The notes: generated from the sequence alone by a model not told the origin. Numbered from the stretch's first letter, positions 1 to 5,718 are shown. The stretch is 7,827 nt of DNA from Candidatus Nitrosocosmicus sp. (GCA_030452275.1 JAKDMR010000081.1:1-7827); one strand, 5' to 3'. Translations and numbers: made by a program.

Positions 1-75
1 TAATTCGTGTTATCTTACTTTAATCTTGGCTGAAACATTGTCAATAAGAGCGTAAAGAAATTAAAGATTTAGAGA

Positions 76-369
76 ATGAGCCATAAAAACAAAAATATAT
101 GGCAATTTCAAAAACCCAAAGATTTTACAAAACAAGTTTTAGCATTACCAAAACCAGTTAGACATAATTTAACCAGAGCAATGACTCTATTAGCAGAATG
201 TCCTATTCCTTTAATATATGGTGAAAAAAAGATTACAAAATATGGTGTGTTTTATGCCATGCAGCTTAGTTCTTCTCATCGATTGGCTTTTGATATTTTA
301 GACAATGAAAAAAAGATACTAAGGATAATTCGAGTAGGAGATCATAGATTTGTATATGGTAAAGACTGA
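76..369 (+). CDS. RelE/ParE-superfamily toxin-like protein
   Basis: This 97-residue protein has the size and C-terminal signature of RelE/ParE-type toxins, which in the RelE branch cleave mRNA on the ribosome. The basic N-terminal half (residues 10-40, with KPVRHNLTRAM) would form the two helices. The second half gives the beta-sheet: YAMQLSSSHRLAFDIL (60-75), then KKILRIIRVGDHRFVYGKD (79-97). R69, R83, R86, H90 and Y94 sit where the family carries RNA-contacting residues. ATG at 76 is the start, with a short purine stretch (agaga) just before it. No antitoxin is visible: downstream lies the convergent gene ending at 395, and upstream only 75 bases are present. A partner could lie left of the window. 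The fold call is good; toxicity is inferred. Confidence 0.72.
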   Translation: MSHKNKNIWQFQKPKDFTKQVLALPKPVRHNLTRAMTLLAECPIPLIYGEKKITKYGVFYAMQLSSSHRLAFDILDNEKKILRIIRVGDHRFVYGKD

Positions 370-377
370 AAAATAGG
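366..377 (-). terminator. Possible oligo-T terminator after the exported-protein gene
   Basis: On the minus strand, about 20 nt past the stop codon, the sequence reads CCTATTTTTCAG. Archaeal transcription often ends in such short U-tracts without a hairpin. It overlaps the 3' end of the convergent toxin gene. The support is only the T5 run and its position. Confidence 0.22.
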
Positions 378-394
378 ACTGAATGATTAATTAG

Positions 395-763
395 CTAGTA
401 ACTATCTTCTAAAATAAAACTGGGTAATGATTTGTCTTCATGATTGGCATATATTCGTAGTTCAGCACCTATGTAAGTAAATAGAGGGTTTTCTTCGATA
501 TCAGGATTGAAGAAATTTATCATTTGAGGCAAGTCTCTTATACGGGGAATGTCGCTTGACCAATCAACATCGAGATATGTATCAGGTTCGCCCATCATTT
601 CAGGGTAATCAATACTAAATCCATATTCTGAATCTTCAAACGTATTCCATTCTAGGTTTTGCTGGTCTGTTTGAGCGATTACTAAATTACTATTATGAAA
701 AACTACCAACAAGATAAAAAGAAATGAGAAAAATATCATTCCTACAGTTTTAGATATATTCAC
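395..763 (-). CDS. Short exported protein with PsbP-like N-terminal motif, probably truncated
   Basis: The 122-residue product starts with a signal peptide: polar MNISKT, a hydrophobic core at residues 8-22, and a plausible cleavage site after VIA (residue 30). The mature protein begins QTDQQNLEWN and carries TFEDSEYGFSIDYPE (41-55), the opening strand of small secreted PsbP-like proteins that are abundant in soil thaumarchaea. Those relatives are, as I recall them, clearly longer, so stopping at 122 suggests loss of the C-terminal part. The start at 763 is GTG; the ATG at residue 9 (base 739) is an alternative that still leaves a signal sequence. A TATATAGCTA box lies 22-31 nt upstream of the GTG. 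It converges with the toxin gene. It looks like a cellular gene rather than a virion gene; function unknown. Confidence 0.6.
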   Translation of the reverse strand: MNISKTVGMIFFSFLFILLVVFHNSNLVIAQTDQQNLEWNTFEDSEYGFSIDYPEMMGEPDTYLDVDWSSDIPRIRDLPQMINFFNPDIEENPLFTYIGAELRIYANHEDKSLPSFILEDSY

Positions 764-784
764 TAAGATTTCTATACTACTAGC

Positions 785-794
785 TAGCTATATA
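785..794 (-). promoter_or_regulatory. TATA-box-like element TATATAGCTA
   Basis: On the minus strand TATATAGCTA lies 22-31 nt upstream of the GTG at 763, which fits an archaeal TATA box serving a leaderless or short-leader transcript. The same TATAGCT core recurs in front of five other starts in the window. Confidence 0.5.
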
Positions 795-915
795 CTTTAA
801 TTGTAGATTATTCTATACTAAATGTCTATTCCATATTAATGATAGCGCCGTTGTAGAATGTTTTATGATTACTTTTATGAAACATATCATCATAGCTTGC
901 CATGATTATTGAAGA

Positions 916-1053
916 ATGACATATCCAAAAGGCTACAAAGCTCCATCTGGAAAAGGCAATAACAATAGAAATATTAGGAATTTTGCTCAAATAATACGTT
1001 TTATAATATATGCCGTGTCAGGAATAGTGATGCTCAGTGTTATACTATTGTGA
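916..1053 (+). CDS. Small single-helix membrane protein (45 residues)
   Basis: An ATG at 916, preceded in frame by a TGA at 910-912, opens 45 codons to the TGA at 1051-1053. The N-terminal half is polar and basic (MTYPKGYKAPSGKGNNNRN), followed from about residue 23 by a continuous hydrophobic stretch to the C-terminus (FAQIIRFIIYAVSGIVMLSV then ILL). That gives one transmembrane helix with a positive, presumably cytoplasmic, N-terminus. The clean two-part composition and its position filling an otherwise empty 313-base gap between two genes support it being real. A CATAGCTT sequence at 891-898 could be its TATA element. It could be cellular or viral. I do not recognise a family; chance remains possible at this length. 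Confidence 0.45.
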   Translation: MTYPKGYKAPSGKGNNNRNIRNFAQIIRFIIYAVSGIVMLSVILL

Positions 1054-1076
1054 TGTGTAGAATTGTTATCCACTTA

Positions 1077-1403
1077 TCACCCTTTCTTTAACTGTGAAAT
1101 AATCCAATTAAATCCGTTGGATGCGAAAGGCCTAGGAGGCATCCTTATCGTTCCAAAATTAACAAAGCCTGCATGTCCCGCGGATATATCTATTCTTGCT
1201 AGTACCCCTTTACCTGAACCCATAGAAAACCTTACGGATCTTCTTAGTTCACCTGTCCTTACTGGCGCATCATTTTGAATACGATCGGCTCCTTTTTGCA
1301 TTACTGTAGCAACCTGATTCTGGATATCTTTCCTCAGGTTGGTTTTTAGAGAATCTACATAGGCCGTTAGCTGTGGAATACCTTCAATGGTTAGAAATGA
1401 CAC
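1077..1403 (-). CDS. HK97 gp10-like neck / tail-completion protein
   Basis: The 108-residue protein matches the HK97-gp10-like family, which bridges head connector and tail tube in siphoviruses. Characteristic elements appear in order: an N-terminal helix region (residues 10-42), the APVRTGELRRS signature (46-56, equivalent to AP..TG.LR.S), FVNFGT (80-85, the usual Y/F..E/N.FGT strand) and PPRPF (89-93). The C-terminal helix ends LKKG. Length fits the family. The start is GTG at 1403; no in-frame ATG lies nearby upstream. It follows the chaperone T frame by 24 nt, with no separate TATA element obvious, so it is probably the last gene of the minus-strand tail operon. In canonical siphovirus order this gene precedes the tail tube gene; finding it after the chaperone is odd. 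Confidence 0.8.
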   Translation of the reverse strand: MSFLTIEGIPQLTAYVDSLKTNLRKDIQNQVATVMQKGADRIQNDAPVRTGELRRSVRFSMGSGKGVLARIDISAGHAGFVNFGTIRMPPRPFASNGFNWIISQLKKG

Positions 1404-1427
1404 GATAATAAAAAAAGACGCAGGGTA

Positions 1428-1859
1428 TTAAAGAACACTTGTGGTTTTGTTAGCACGGTTTTGGAACACCGGTCTAGAATTGTTGTCTTGTTGTTTATTC
1501 TTCCTTTCCTCCCTCTTGTCCTCTGCTTTTCTTCTTGCATCCTGTCTTGACGATAACATTTTCTCAAACTGCTCTATCATCTTTATGTGGTCGACCATTA
1601 TCTTCCCCTTGGTTTCAAAGTATCGCCATGGCGGCAAGGTTCTCTTGAATGTCTTCCAGGTATGCCAGGCTTCATAGTATTTTCGTTCTGTGAATGTTAG
1701 ATTGTCCCAGGCTTCATTTATCATCCTGTTTCTCTTGTCCCTGCTTTGTGGAGACGCAAGAACATCATCACTTACACCATTGGCAAACTCTTTGAGTTCA
1801 GGGAAAGCAGCAACCATCTCGGGTAAAGGATGGACTATCAGGTCAAATAGTCTGTTGAG
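1428..1859 (-). CDS. Tail assembly chaperone T extension, expressed by -1 frameshift from G
   Basis: This is the -1 frame entered from the slippery heptamer at the end of gene G. From base 1859 it stays open for 143 codons to TAA at 1428-1430, giving a G-T fusion of about 445 residues (302 from G plus 143). The first codons read LNRLFDLIVHPLPE, then MVAAFPELKEF. The middle is aromatic and helical (YYEAWHTWKTFKRTLPPWRYF), and the C-terminus is a charged, basic coiled-coil-like tail rich in R, K, E, D, N and Q. In the lambda paradigm the T part contacts the tail tube subunit while G coats the tape measure. An ATG at 1817 could in principle start a separate 129-residue protein, but it has no own promoter or ribosome site that I can see. 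The continuous open frame back to the heptamer favours frameshifting. Confidence 0.78.
   Translation of the reverse strand, partial: LNRLFDLIVHPLPEMVAAFPELKEFANGVSDDVLASPQSRDKRNRMINEAWDNLTFTERKYYEAWHTWKTFKRTLPPWRYFETKGKIMVDHIKMIEQFEKMLSSRQDARRKAEDKREERKNKQQDNNSRPVFQNRANKTTSVL
1833..1852 (-). promoter_or_regulatory. Frameshift-stimulating mRNA hairpin
   Basis: On the minus strand GACTAT (1852-1847) and ATAGTC (1838-1833) are perfect inverted repeats around an 8-nt loop, TTGACCTG; a T-G wobble could add a seventh pair. The stem begins 6 nt after the slippery heptamer, within the usual spacer range for -1 frameshift stimulators. The zero-frame tandem stop TGA TAG falls at the loop and 3' arm. 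Confidence 0.6.
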
Positions 1860-2764
1860 TTTTTTGATGATTCTACCAGTCCGAATATCTCGCGGATCTG
1901 GCCTGCTTCCAGGGCTGCGTATAAAGATGTCCTGTCAAGGTGATCGTACAGCTCTCCATCGATCCCAAACATCCACAGGGCTATTTCCTTGTAGAGGGTT
2001 GTCTGGGTATCATGCAAAATAGTATCTATCTTTGCGAATTGCTCATCTGATATGCCTGTTTCACTTTCAATGTTTTTTGATATCTTTGGTGGGATTGTGT
2101 CACCGTTGTTGTCTATTTGTGGATTGGAATCCTGCTGTATCTTGGTAAGATGGGCTATTTCTGCTCGCTGTTTTTGCCAGTCGAGGTGTCTCCAGTTCTC
2201 TATTTCATTGTAGTAAACCTCGATTGGAATCAGTCTTCCTTTCCTGTCCGGTTTTTGCCCTATCTTGGGAGGGGTCTTTGAATCCAGGAATTTGTAGATG
2301 ACATGCTTGTCCTTGTTTGCCCTCTTTTGGATCTCGATGGTACGGGGGGCCTGGATGGAAGCACTGTTTTCCCTTATCTTGTTTTGCCAGTATTTGATGT
2401 TCTTGTTTTCTTCAGCTTCTATTATCTTACTTGCATTAGGTAACGGTTTCTCCAATACCTGTTCTGGTTCAGGTTCTGGTTCGGCTAATTGAACTATTTG
2501 AGCCTGGGAAGATTCCATGGAAGGTCCCTTGTAGGATTGTGCCACCATCCTGTTCTTTGTTTCATCTCCTAAAACAGACTCTATGGTTTTGGGTTTTGTA
2601 TTGTTAGAAGAAGAAGGATCAGCATTAACAGGTTTACCTTTTGCAGCCCTGTTTGCTTTCACCTGTTCAATCTTTGATGCAACATCATTATCATCATATC
2701 CTAAATGGTTTTTGTCTTGTTGTTGAGAATTATCATTGTTTTCTGTATCTGTATAGCTAGACAT
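1838..2764 (-). CDS. Tail assembly chaperone G (zero-frame product)
   Basis: The 308-residue product lies directly downstream of the tail tube gene and ends in a frameshift signal, the position and layout of the tail assembly chaperone. The role, inferred mainly from context, is to coat the tape measure protein and recruit tube subunits. Residues 1-115 look disordered: N/D/Q/S-rich start, then an acidic proline stretch EPEPEPE (95-101). Residues 120-215 are charged and probably helical (YYNEIENWRHLDWQKQRAEI at 184-203). Residues 236-300 form a compact helical C-terminal domain (FAKIDTILHDTQ, YKEIALWMFGIDGELYDHL, SLYAALEAGQIREIFGLVE), the most likely chaperone core. It is more than twice the length of lambda G. 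The ATG at 2764 has a TATATAGCTA box 21-31 nt upstream. Similarity alone would not prove the assignment; the frameshift does most of the work. Confidence 0.72.
   Translation of the reverse strand: MSSYTDTENNDNSQQQDKNHLGYDDNDVASKIEQVKANRAAKGKPVNADPSSSNNTKPKTIESVLGDETKNRMVAQSYKGPSMESSQAQIVQLAEPEPEPEQVLEKPLPNASKIIEAEENKNIKYWQNKIRENSASIQAPRTIEIQKRANKDKHVIYKFLDSKTPPKIGQKPDRKGRLIPIEVYYNEIENWRHLDWQKQRAEIAHLTKIQQDSNPQIDNNGDTIPPKISKNIESETGISDEQFAKIDTILHDTQTTLYKEIALWMFGIDGELYDHLDRTSLYAALEAGQIREIFGLVESSKNSTDYLT
1859..1865 (-). promoter_or_regulatory. -1 ribosomal frameshift slippery site A AAA AAC
   Basis: In the reading frame of gene G the codons are TCA AAA AAC, which sets the heptamer as A_AAA_AAC, a textbook X_XXY_YYZ site. 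Slippage one base back moves the ribosome into the open T frame. It lies at codons 301-302 of 308, just before the G stop, as in lambda-type G/GT pairs. Confidence 0.78.
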
Positions 2765-2784
2765 TGAGAAAAAAGGTAGGGAAT

Positions 2785-2795
2785 TAGCTATATAG
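2785..2795 (-). promoter_or_regulatory. TATA-box-like element CTATATAGCTA
   Basis: On the minus strand CTATATAGCTA sits 21-31 nt before the ATG of gene G, inside the 43-nt gap after the tail tube gene. It suggests that the chaperone, T extension and gp10-like gene have their own promoter besides read-through from the tube gene. Confidence 0.5.
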
Positions 2796-2807
2796 TAATT
2801 AAAGATA

Positions 2808-3725
2808 TTAAGTCAGCGTAATGCTGTTGGGCGTACCTGCTACCCCGAGCCTTTGAAAAGTGTTTGCGTTACCTTCAAAGTTCATGGATTGGCTATCAAG
2901 GCCCATGTCTGTTATGGATATTGTAACAGGTGTTGTTGGATCGGCAAACAAGGTATATGAAGCGTCTATTAATTGCAGGCTCATCAAATAGTCATGCATT
3001 TCTGATCCTTTAAGCCATAGGTCAAAGTCTACCGAAGTTTCTCTTATTGTTGCGCCCAAATACTCTAAGCTTTGTGAACCGTTAGGACTGATAGCATCCA
3101 GGTTCTGGTTAACATCGAACTTGATACGGTCGGTAGGCCAGACAACTGCCTCGATAGTAAATGGATCTACTCCACCAGCCAAAGATGTCCATGGGGCAGT
3201 ATTGGGGAAGGAAGTTATCCATGTGGGAGTGTTTATACCTGCTTCAGTTAAATCATCTTTAAACATCCAGGAGTCTTTCCACCTGAAATCCTGTCCTATC
3301 GTTACCCCGCCATCCTTGGACACTTCAACAGATATGTTGTTGGTTTTCATTCCGGTAAAAGCAAAATATTTCTCGGTGCCGTTTATTTCTAAAGACCATG
3401 CAACAGTAACAGAAGCTGCGTTGGTCCCTGCGGGTGAAGCTTCATTAGCCAGGTTGATACCATAACCCATCATGCTTTTGTCAAATGGCCTATATCTAAA
3501 AGCACCACTAAACATCTCCATGAGCTTTGTTTGTGTGGTCGGGTCTCGCTGACCAATGTTCCTGATTACTTCTTTCTGGATACCAATGTTAGGAGATATG
3601 CCTGTAAGATTACCTAATAGTGAAAATGTTGGTGCTTCTGGAGGAACACCGAAGGAAGATTCTTCTATAAATTGCGGTGGCTTGATAAAACGCCAACTTC
3701 CAGTTGGAAGAAAATTAATCGCCAT
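2808..3725 (-). CDS. Tail tube (major tail) protein
   Basis: The 305-residue protein is beta-rich with small polar loops, typical of tail tube subunits that polymerise into the hollow siphovirus tail. The N-terminal region carries EESSFGVPPEAPTFSLLGNL (21-40), like the E-t-s-fG..p start of phage tail tube families. Residues 53-85 hold a helix (PTTQTKLMEMF). Residues 105-147 give the paired strands SVTVAWSLEINGTEKYFAF, then TGMKTNNISVEVSKDGGVTIGQDF. The second half has further strands, ending SQSMNFEGNANTFQRLGV and NSITLT. ATG at 3725 is the start. The next gene, 43 nt downstream, is the chaperone carrying a -1 frameshift, which is the strongest contextual support. A TATA box at a normal distance is not obvious; CTTAATTAG at about 3761-3769 or CTATATCC at 3779-3786 are candidates. 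Confidence 0.72.
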   Translation of the reverse strand: MAINFLPTGSWRFIKPPQFIEESSFGVPPEAPTFSLLGNLTGISPNIGIQKEVIRNIGQRDPTTQTKLMEMFSGAFRYRPFDKSMMGYGINLANEASPAGTNAASVTVAWSLEINGTEKYFAFTGMKTNNISVEVSKDGGVTIGQDFRWKDSWMFKDDLTEAGINTPTWITSFPNTAPWTSLAGGVDPFTIEAVVWPTDRIKFDVNQNLDAISPNGSQSLEYLGATIRETSVDFDLWLKGSEMHDYLMSLQLIDASYTLFADPTTPVTISITDMGLDSQSMNFEGNANTFQRLGVAGTPNSITLT

Positions 3726-3770
3726 GAATAATTTTTGATGGCAAGTTTCACAATGTGAGAACTAATTAAG

Positions 3771-3816
3771 TTACAGAGGATATAGTAAAGCTTATAGCTA
3801 AATCATCCCTCTGTAA
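3771..3816. repeat. Perfect 9-bp inverted repeat centred on the TATA element
   Basis: TTACAGAGG (3771-3779) and CCTCTGTAA (3808-3816) are exact reverse complements. Their centre (3793.5) coincides with the near-palindrome AGCTTATAGCT (3789-3799, centre 3794). The dyad lies in the divergent interval between the tail tube gene (-) and the first HNH gene (+), so it could be an operator or, if transcribed, a hairpin. Confidence 0.55.
3786..3800 (+). promoter_or_regulatory. TATA-box-like element TAAAGCTTATAGCTA
   Basis: The element lies 31-45 nt before the ATG at 3831 of the first HNH gene. Its first 14 bases are identical to the element before the second HNH gene (6241-6254). The AGCT-TAT-AGCT core is nearly symmetric, so it might also work leftward for the tail tube gene, though at a distance of about 60 nt. 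Confidence 0.5.
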
Positions 3817-3830
3817 TTTGCTATTAGAGT

Positions 3831-4328
3831 ATGCCCTACAAGGACAAAGAGAAGAATACACAATGTATAAAAAAATATTATCAAGATCATAGAGAAGAGA
3901 TAAGGGAAAAGTCTCGACAGTATTATTTATCCAATAGGGATGTAGTTATTCAAAGAAGTAAACAATATCGGGAATCTAACAGAGACAGATATAACGAATG
4001 GAGACGCAATCATCGTAACACCAATAAAGAAATGTATCAAAATGAATTGTTAGATAGAAGAAACAGAAAGATGGAATTACGAAAGGAAGTGATATCTCAT
4101 TATTCTTATGGTAAAAATGAATGTGCTTGTTGTAAAGAATCCATATTTGAATTTTTAACTGTTGATCACATTAATGGTGGGGGTAGAACACATAGAAAAA
4201 CTCACGGTGGTCATTTTTATGAATGGTTAAAAAGCCATAATTTTCCAAAGGGTTATCAAATACTTTGTTGGAACTGTAATTCCACTAAAGGTTTGTATGG
4301 TCAATGTCCTCATGAATCAAAGAGATAA
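3831..4328 (+). CDS. HNH endonuclease with N-terminal basic repeats
   Basis: The 165-residue protein is a free-standing HNH nuclease. Residues 12-65 contain about four degenerate 13-residue units of the KKYYQDHREEIRE type (KQYRESNRDRYNE and so on), very basic and probably helical DNA contacts. The catalytic half has a structural zinc site from C98/C101 and C146/C149 and the motif LTVDHINGGG (109-118), with H113 the likely general base. GYQILCWNCN (141-150) follows, with N150 as the second motif residue. The tail ends GLYGQCPHESKR. It lies between the minus-strand tail genes and the glycosyltransferase, has its own promoter-like element, and is visibly more A/T-rich than the tail genes, as expected for a mobile homing-type gene. 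It could alternatively help packaging, as some phage HNH proteins do, but no terminase is nearby. Confidence 0.82.
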   Translation: MPYKDKEKNTQCIKKYYQDHREEIREKSRQYYLSNRDVVIQRSKQYRESNRDRYNEWRRNHRNTNKEMYQNELLDRRNRKMELRKEVISHYSYGKNECACCKESIFEFLTVDHINGGGRTHRKTHGGHFYEWLKSHNFPKGYQILCWNCNSTKGLYGQCPHESKR

Positions 4329-4332
4329 ATAT

Positions 4333-4343
4333 GCTTATAGCTA
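4333..4343 (+). promoter_or_regulatory. TATA-box-like element GCTTATAGCTA
   Basis: GCTTATAGCTA lies 28-38 nt before the ATG at 4371 of the glycosyltransferase gene and 5 nt after the HNH stop codon. It is an exact 11-bp copy of 3790-3800, so the HNH gene is flanked by direct repeats of this sequence. Confidence 0.5.
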
Positions 4344-4370
4344 GGCGTTACTGATATTGTTCAACTACAA

Positions 4371-5222
4371 ATGGGAATAAAATACGTAAGTGGGACTATC
4401 ATGTACAATGACTGCAAGTCTCTAGAACGTTGCCTTTCAAGTCTACATGATAAGGTGGATGTAATGGTAGCGGTGGACGGACGCTTCAAGCACTTTAAAG
4501 ATGATAATACTGGTTTTTTATCAAACGATGGATCTCGTGAATTGGTAGAAAGTTACGATAATGCTGTTTTGATAGATGTCCCCAACTCCTATGAGATACA
4601 GAAAAGGACGGCCTATCTGGACTACTGTCGGAAGGTTAGACCTGAATTTTTGTTAATTTGTGATAGTGACGAGTATGTTTATGAGCCTGAAACAGACTGG
4701 GATTTATTTAATAAAAAGACTGATAAAATCTGTAATACTTTACCCTATGTCAACTATAACATATTCGGTATATACACAGAGGTCAGGAGTCCAGATTACG
4801 ATCATGTTGTTCATAAAATAGTGGGAAGTTCTCCACCTTCTGTTACGCCTACAACTTCAGAAAAGAAAGCATGGAGTTATCATCCCAGGTTATGGAGTAG
4901 ACCGTATGAAATGGAATATAACAGAACTCACTATATGTTTAGAAACAGTAACCCTAACAATCCTCTCAATAAACAAGATCATAACGCTACAGTGTCCATT
5001 ATCCCCGGGTTGAAGCTGGGACATGATCACATCTACAGAAGTAAAGAATTCCTAGAGTCCCGGTTTAACTATCAAAAATGGCTTGTCCCCTTTGAGCAAA
5101 AGAAGTTAAAGAGGTGGATGGAGATCTATCATAAGATGCCTCAGTGTTATGATGAAATAGATAAGTGGATTGCCCCCAGCCCTGAAGAGGCTATTAGATT
5201 AAAGATGGTCACAATACGTTAG
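4371..5222 (+). CDS. GT-A fold glycosyltransferase (family 2-like)
   Basis: The 283-residue protein resembles inverting GT-A glycosyltransferases, which move a sugar from a nucleotide donor to an acceptor. It opens with a nucleotide-binding strand and helix (YVSGTIMYNDCKSLERCLSS, 5-24), followed by VMVAVDGRFKHF (31-42), whose V-D-G resembles the family's first acidic motif. FLLICDSDEYVY (93-104) carries the metal-binding DSD triad at 98-100. A conserved-looking HPRLWSRP (171-178) and a late LGHDHIYRS (216-224) may form the acceptor and second metal or catalytic side. No membrane helix is present, so it should be soluble. It sits between an HNH gene and the connector genes, and is followed by a T-rich stretch. 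A virion or tail protein is a plausible acceptor; host surface or S-layer glycans are an alternative. The acceptor cannot be read from sequence. Confidence 0.75.
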   Translation: MGIKYVSGTIMYNDCKSLERCLSSLHDKVDVMVAVDGRFKHFKDDNTGFLSNDGSRELVESYDNAVLIDVPNSYEIQKRTAYLDYCRKVRPEFLLICDSDEYVYEPETDWDLFNKKTDKICNTLPYVNYNIFGIYTEVRSPDYDHVVHKIVGSSPPSVTPTTSEKKAWSYHPRLWSRPYEMEYNRTHYMFRNSNPNNPLNKQDHNATVSIIPGLKLGHDHIYRSKEFLESRFNYQKWLVPFEQKKLKRWMEIYHKMPQCYDEIDKWIAPSPEEAIRLKMVTIR

Positions 5223-5228
5223 TTAGTT

Positions 5229-5252
5229 ATCATTTTATTTCATTTTCTCTTT
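5229..5252 (+). terminator. Possible T-rich terminator after the glycosyltransferase gene
   Basis: The 43-nt gap before the connector gene contains repeated T runs (cattttatttcattttct). Such pyrimidine tracts can end archaeal transcripts. No TATAGCT-type box precedes the connector gene, so read-through from the glycosyltransferase promoter is equally possible. Confidence 0.22.
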
Positions 5253-5265
5253 ATTATAGATAAAA

Positions 5266-5718
5266 ATGTCTGTTGTTAATCCCATGTCCGAAATAGATGA
5301 GGTGAGAAATAACCTAGGGAAGACGTCGTCAAGTAACCTTACAGATTTAGAAATTGATCTGGGTCTTACTTATGCTGAGGATCAAGTTCTAGAAGATACC
5401 GGATTTAATACCCTTTCTGATCCTGCTTATGAAAAGCCCAACCTTATTGAGAAGCTTAAAGTTCTTAATGCTACAGCCTATCTATTAATTAGATTTGCAG
5501 ACAAAATAGATCTTCGTAACTCCATATTAAAGCAGATAGAAGGAATGAACTACAAGATAACTCATCCTATGCTTTCTGATGATGAGGATGATGCTATCAT
5601 AGAAGGTATAGACTATCAAACCTATCCACTTAACCCCAACGGTGGATTTTACAAACCTACAACAGTACGAAACCAGTTACACCCTAACTCTTCAGACAAT
5701 CCCGGTGTGAGGATATAA
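5266..5718 (+). CDS. Probable head-tail connector (adaptor) protein
   Basis: The 150-residue protein is mainly helical and acidic. Residues 8-50 (SEIDEVRNNLG, LTDLEIDLGLTYAEDQVLEDTGF) and 57-85 (KPNLIEKLKVLNATAYLLIRFADK) resemble the helix bundle of siphovirus adaptor proteins that dock on the portal. The C-terminal third (from about 100, SDDEDDAIIEGIDY then proline/asparagine-rich GGFYKPTTVRNQLHPNSSDN) looks extended, as adaptor tails do. Start ATG at 5266 (ATG at 5284 is an alternative). It is one base from the next gene, so the two are surely cotranscribed. The assignment rests on size, helix pattern and pairing with a terminator-like gene; there is no diagnostic motif, so a structure prediction would be decisive. 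Confidence 0.5.
   Translation: MSVVNPMSEIDEVRNNLGKTSSSNLTDLEIDLGLTYAEDQVLEDTGFNTLSDPAYEKPNLIEKLKVLNATAYLLIRFADKIDLRNSILKQIEGMNYKITHPMLSDDEDDAIIEGIDYQTYPLNPNGGFYKPTTVRNQLHPNSSDNPGVRI

Noticed and set aside
391..790. TAGCTAG-type repeats at about 391-398 and 781-790 as attachment sites
   Set aside because: The shared stretch is too short, and TAGCTA recurs across the window as part of the TATA-like elements; no tRNA gene or integrase is present.
826..903. 25-codon minus-strand frame
   Set aside because: It is very short, without a hydrophobic segment, repeat or recognisable motif; chance is the simplest explanation.
1063..1278. 71-codon plus-strand open frame
   Set aside because: It is antisense to the gp10-like gene, whose family motifs are clear; composition and protein sequence look like a reverse-frame shadow.
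1428..1817. T frame as an independent 129-residue gene starting at ATG 1817
   Set aside because: No TATA element or ribosome site stands before 1817, while the frame is open back to an in-phase slippery heptamer; frameshift expression explains the layout better, though internal initiation cannot be excluded.
1441..2492. Several plus-strand open frames of 64-110 codons
   Set aside because: They lie antisense to the chaperone G and T frames, are cysteine/serine/leucine-rich as expected for shadows, and have no promoter or recognisable domain.
3121..3738. Two plus-strand open frames opposite the tail tube gene
   Set aside because: Both are fully antisense to a well-supported structural gene and show no family signal.
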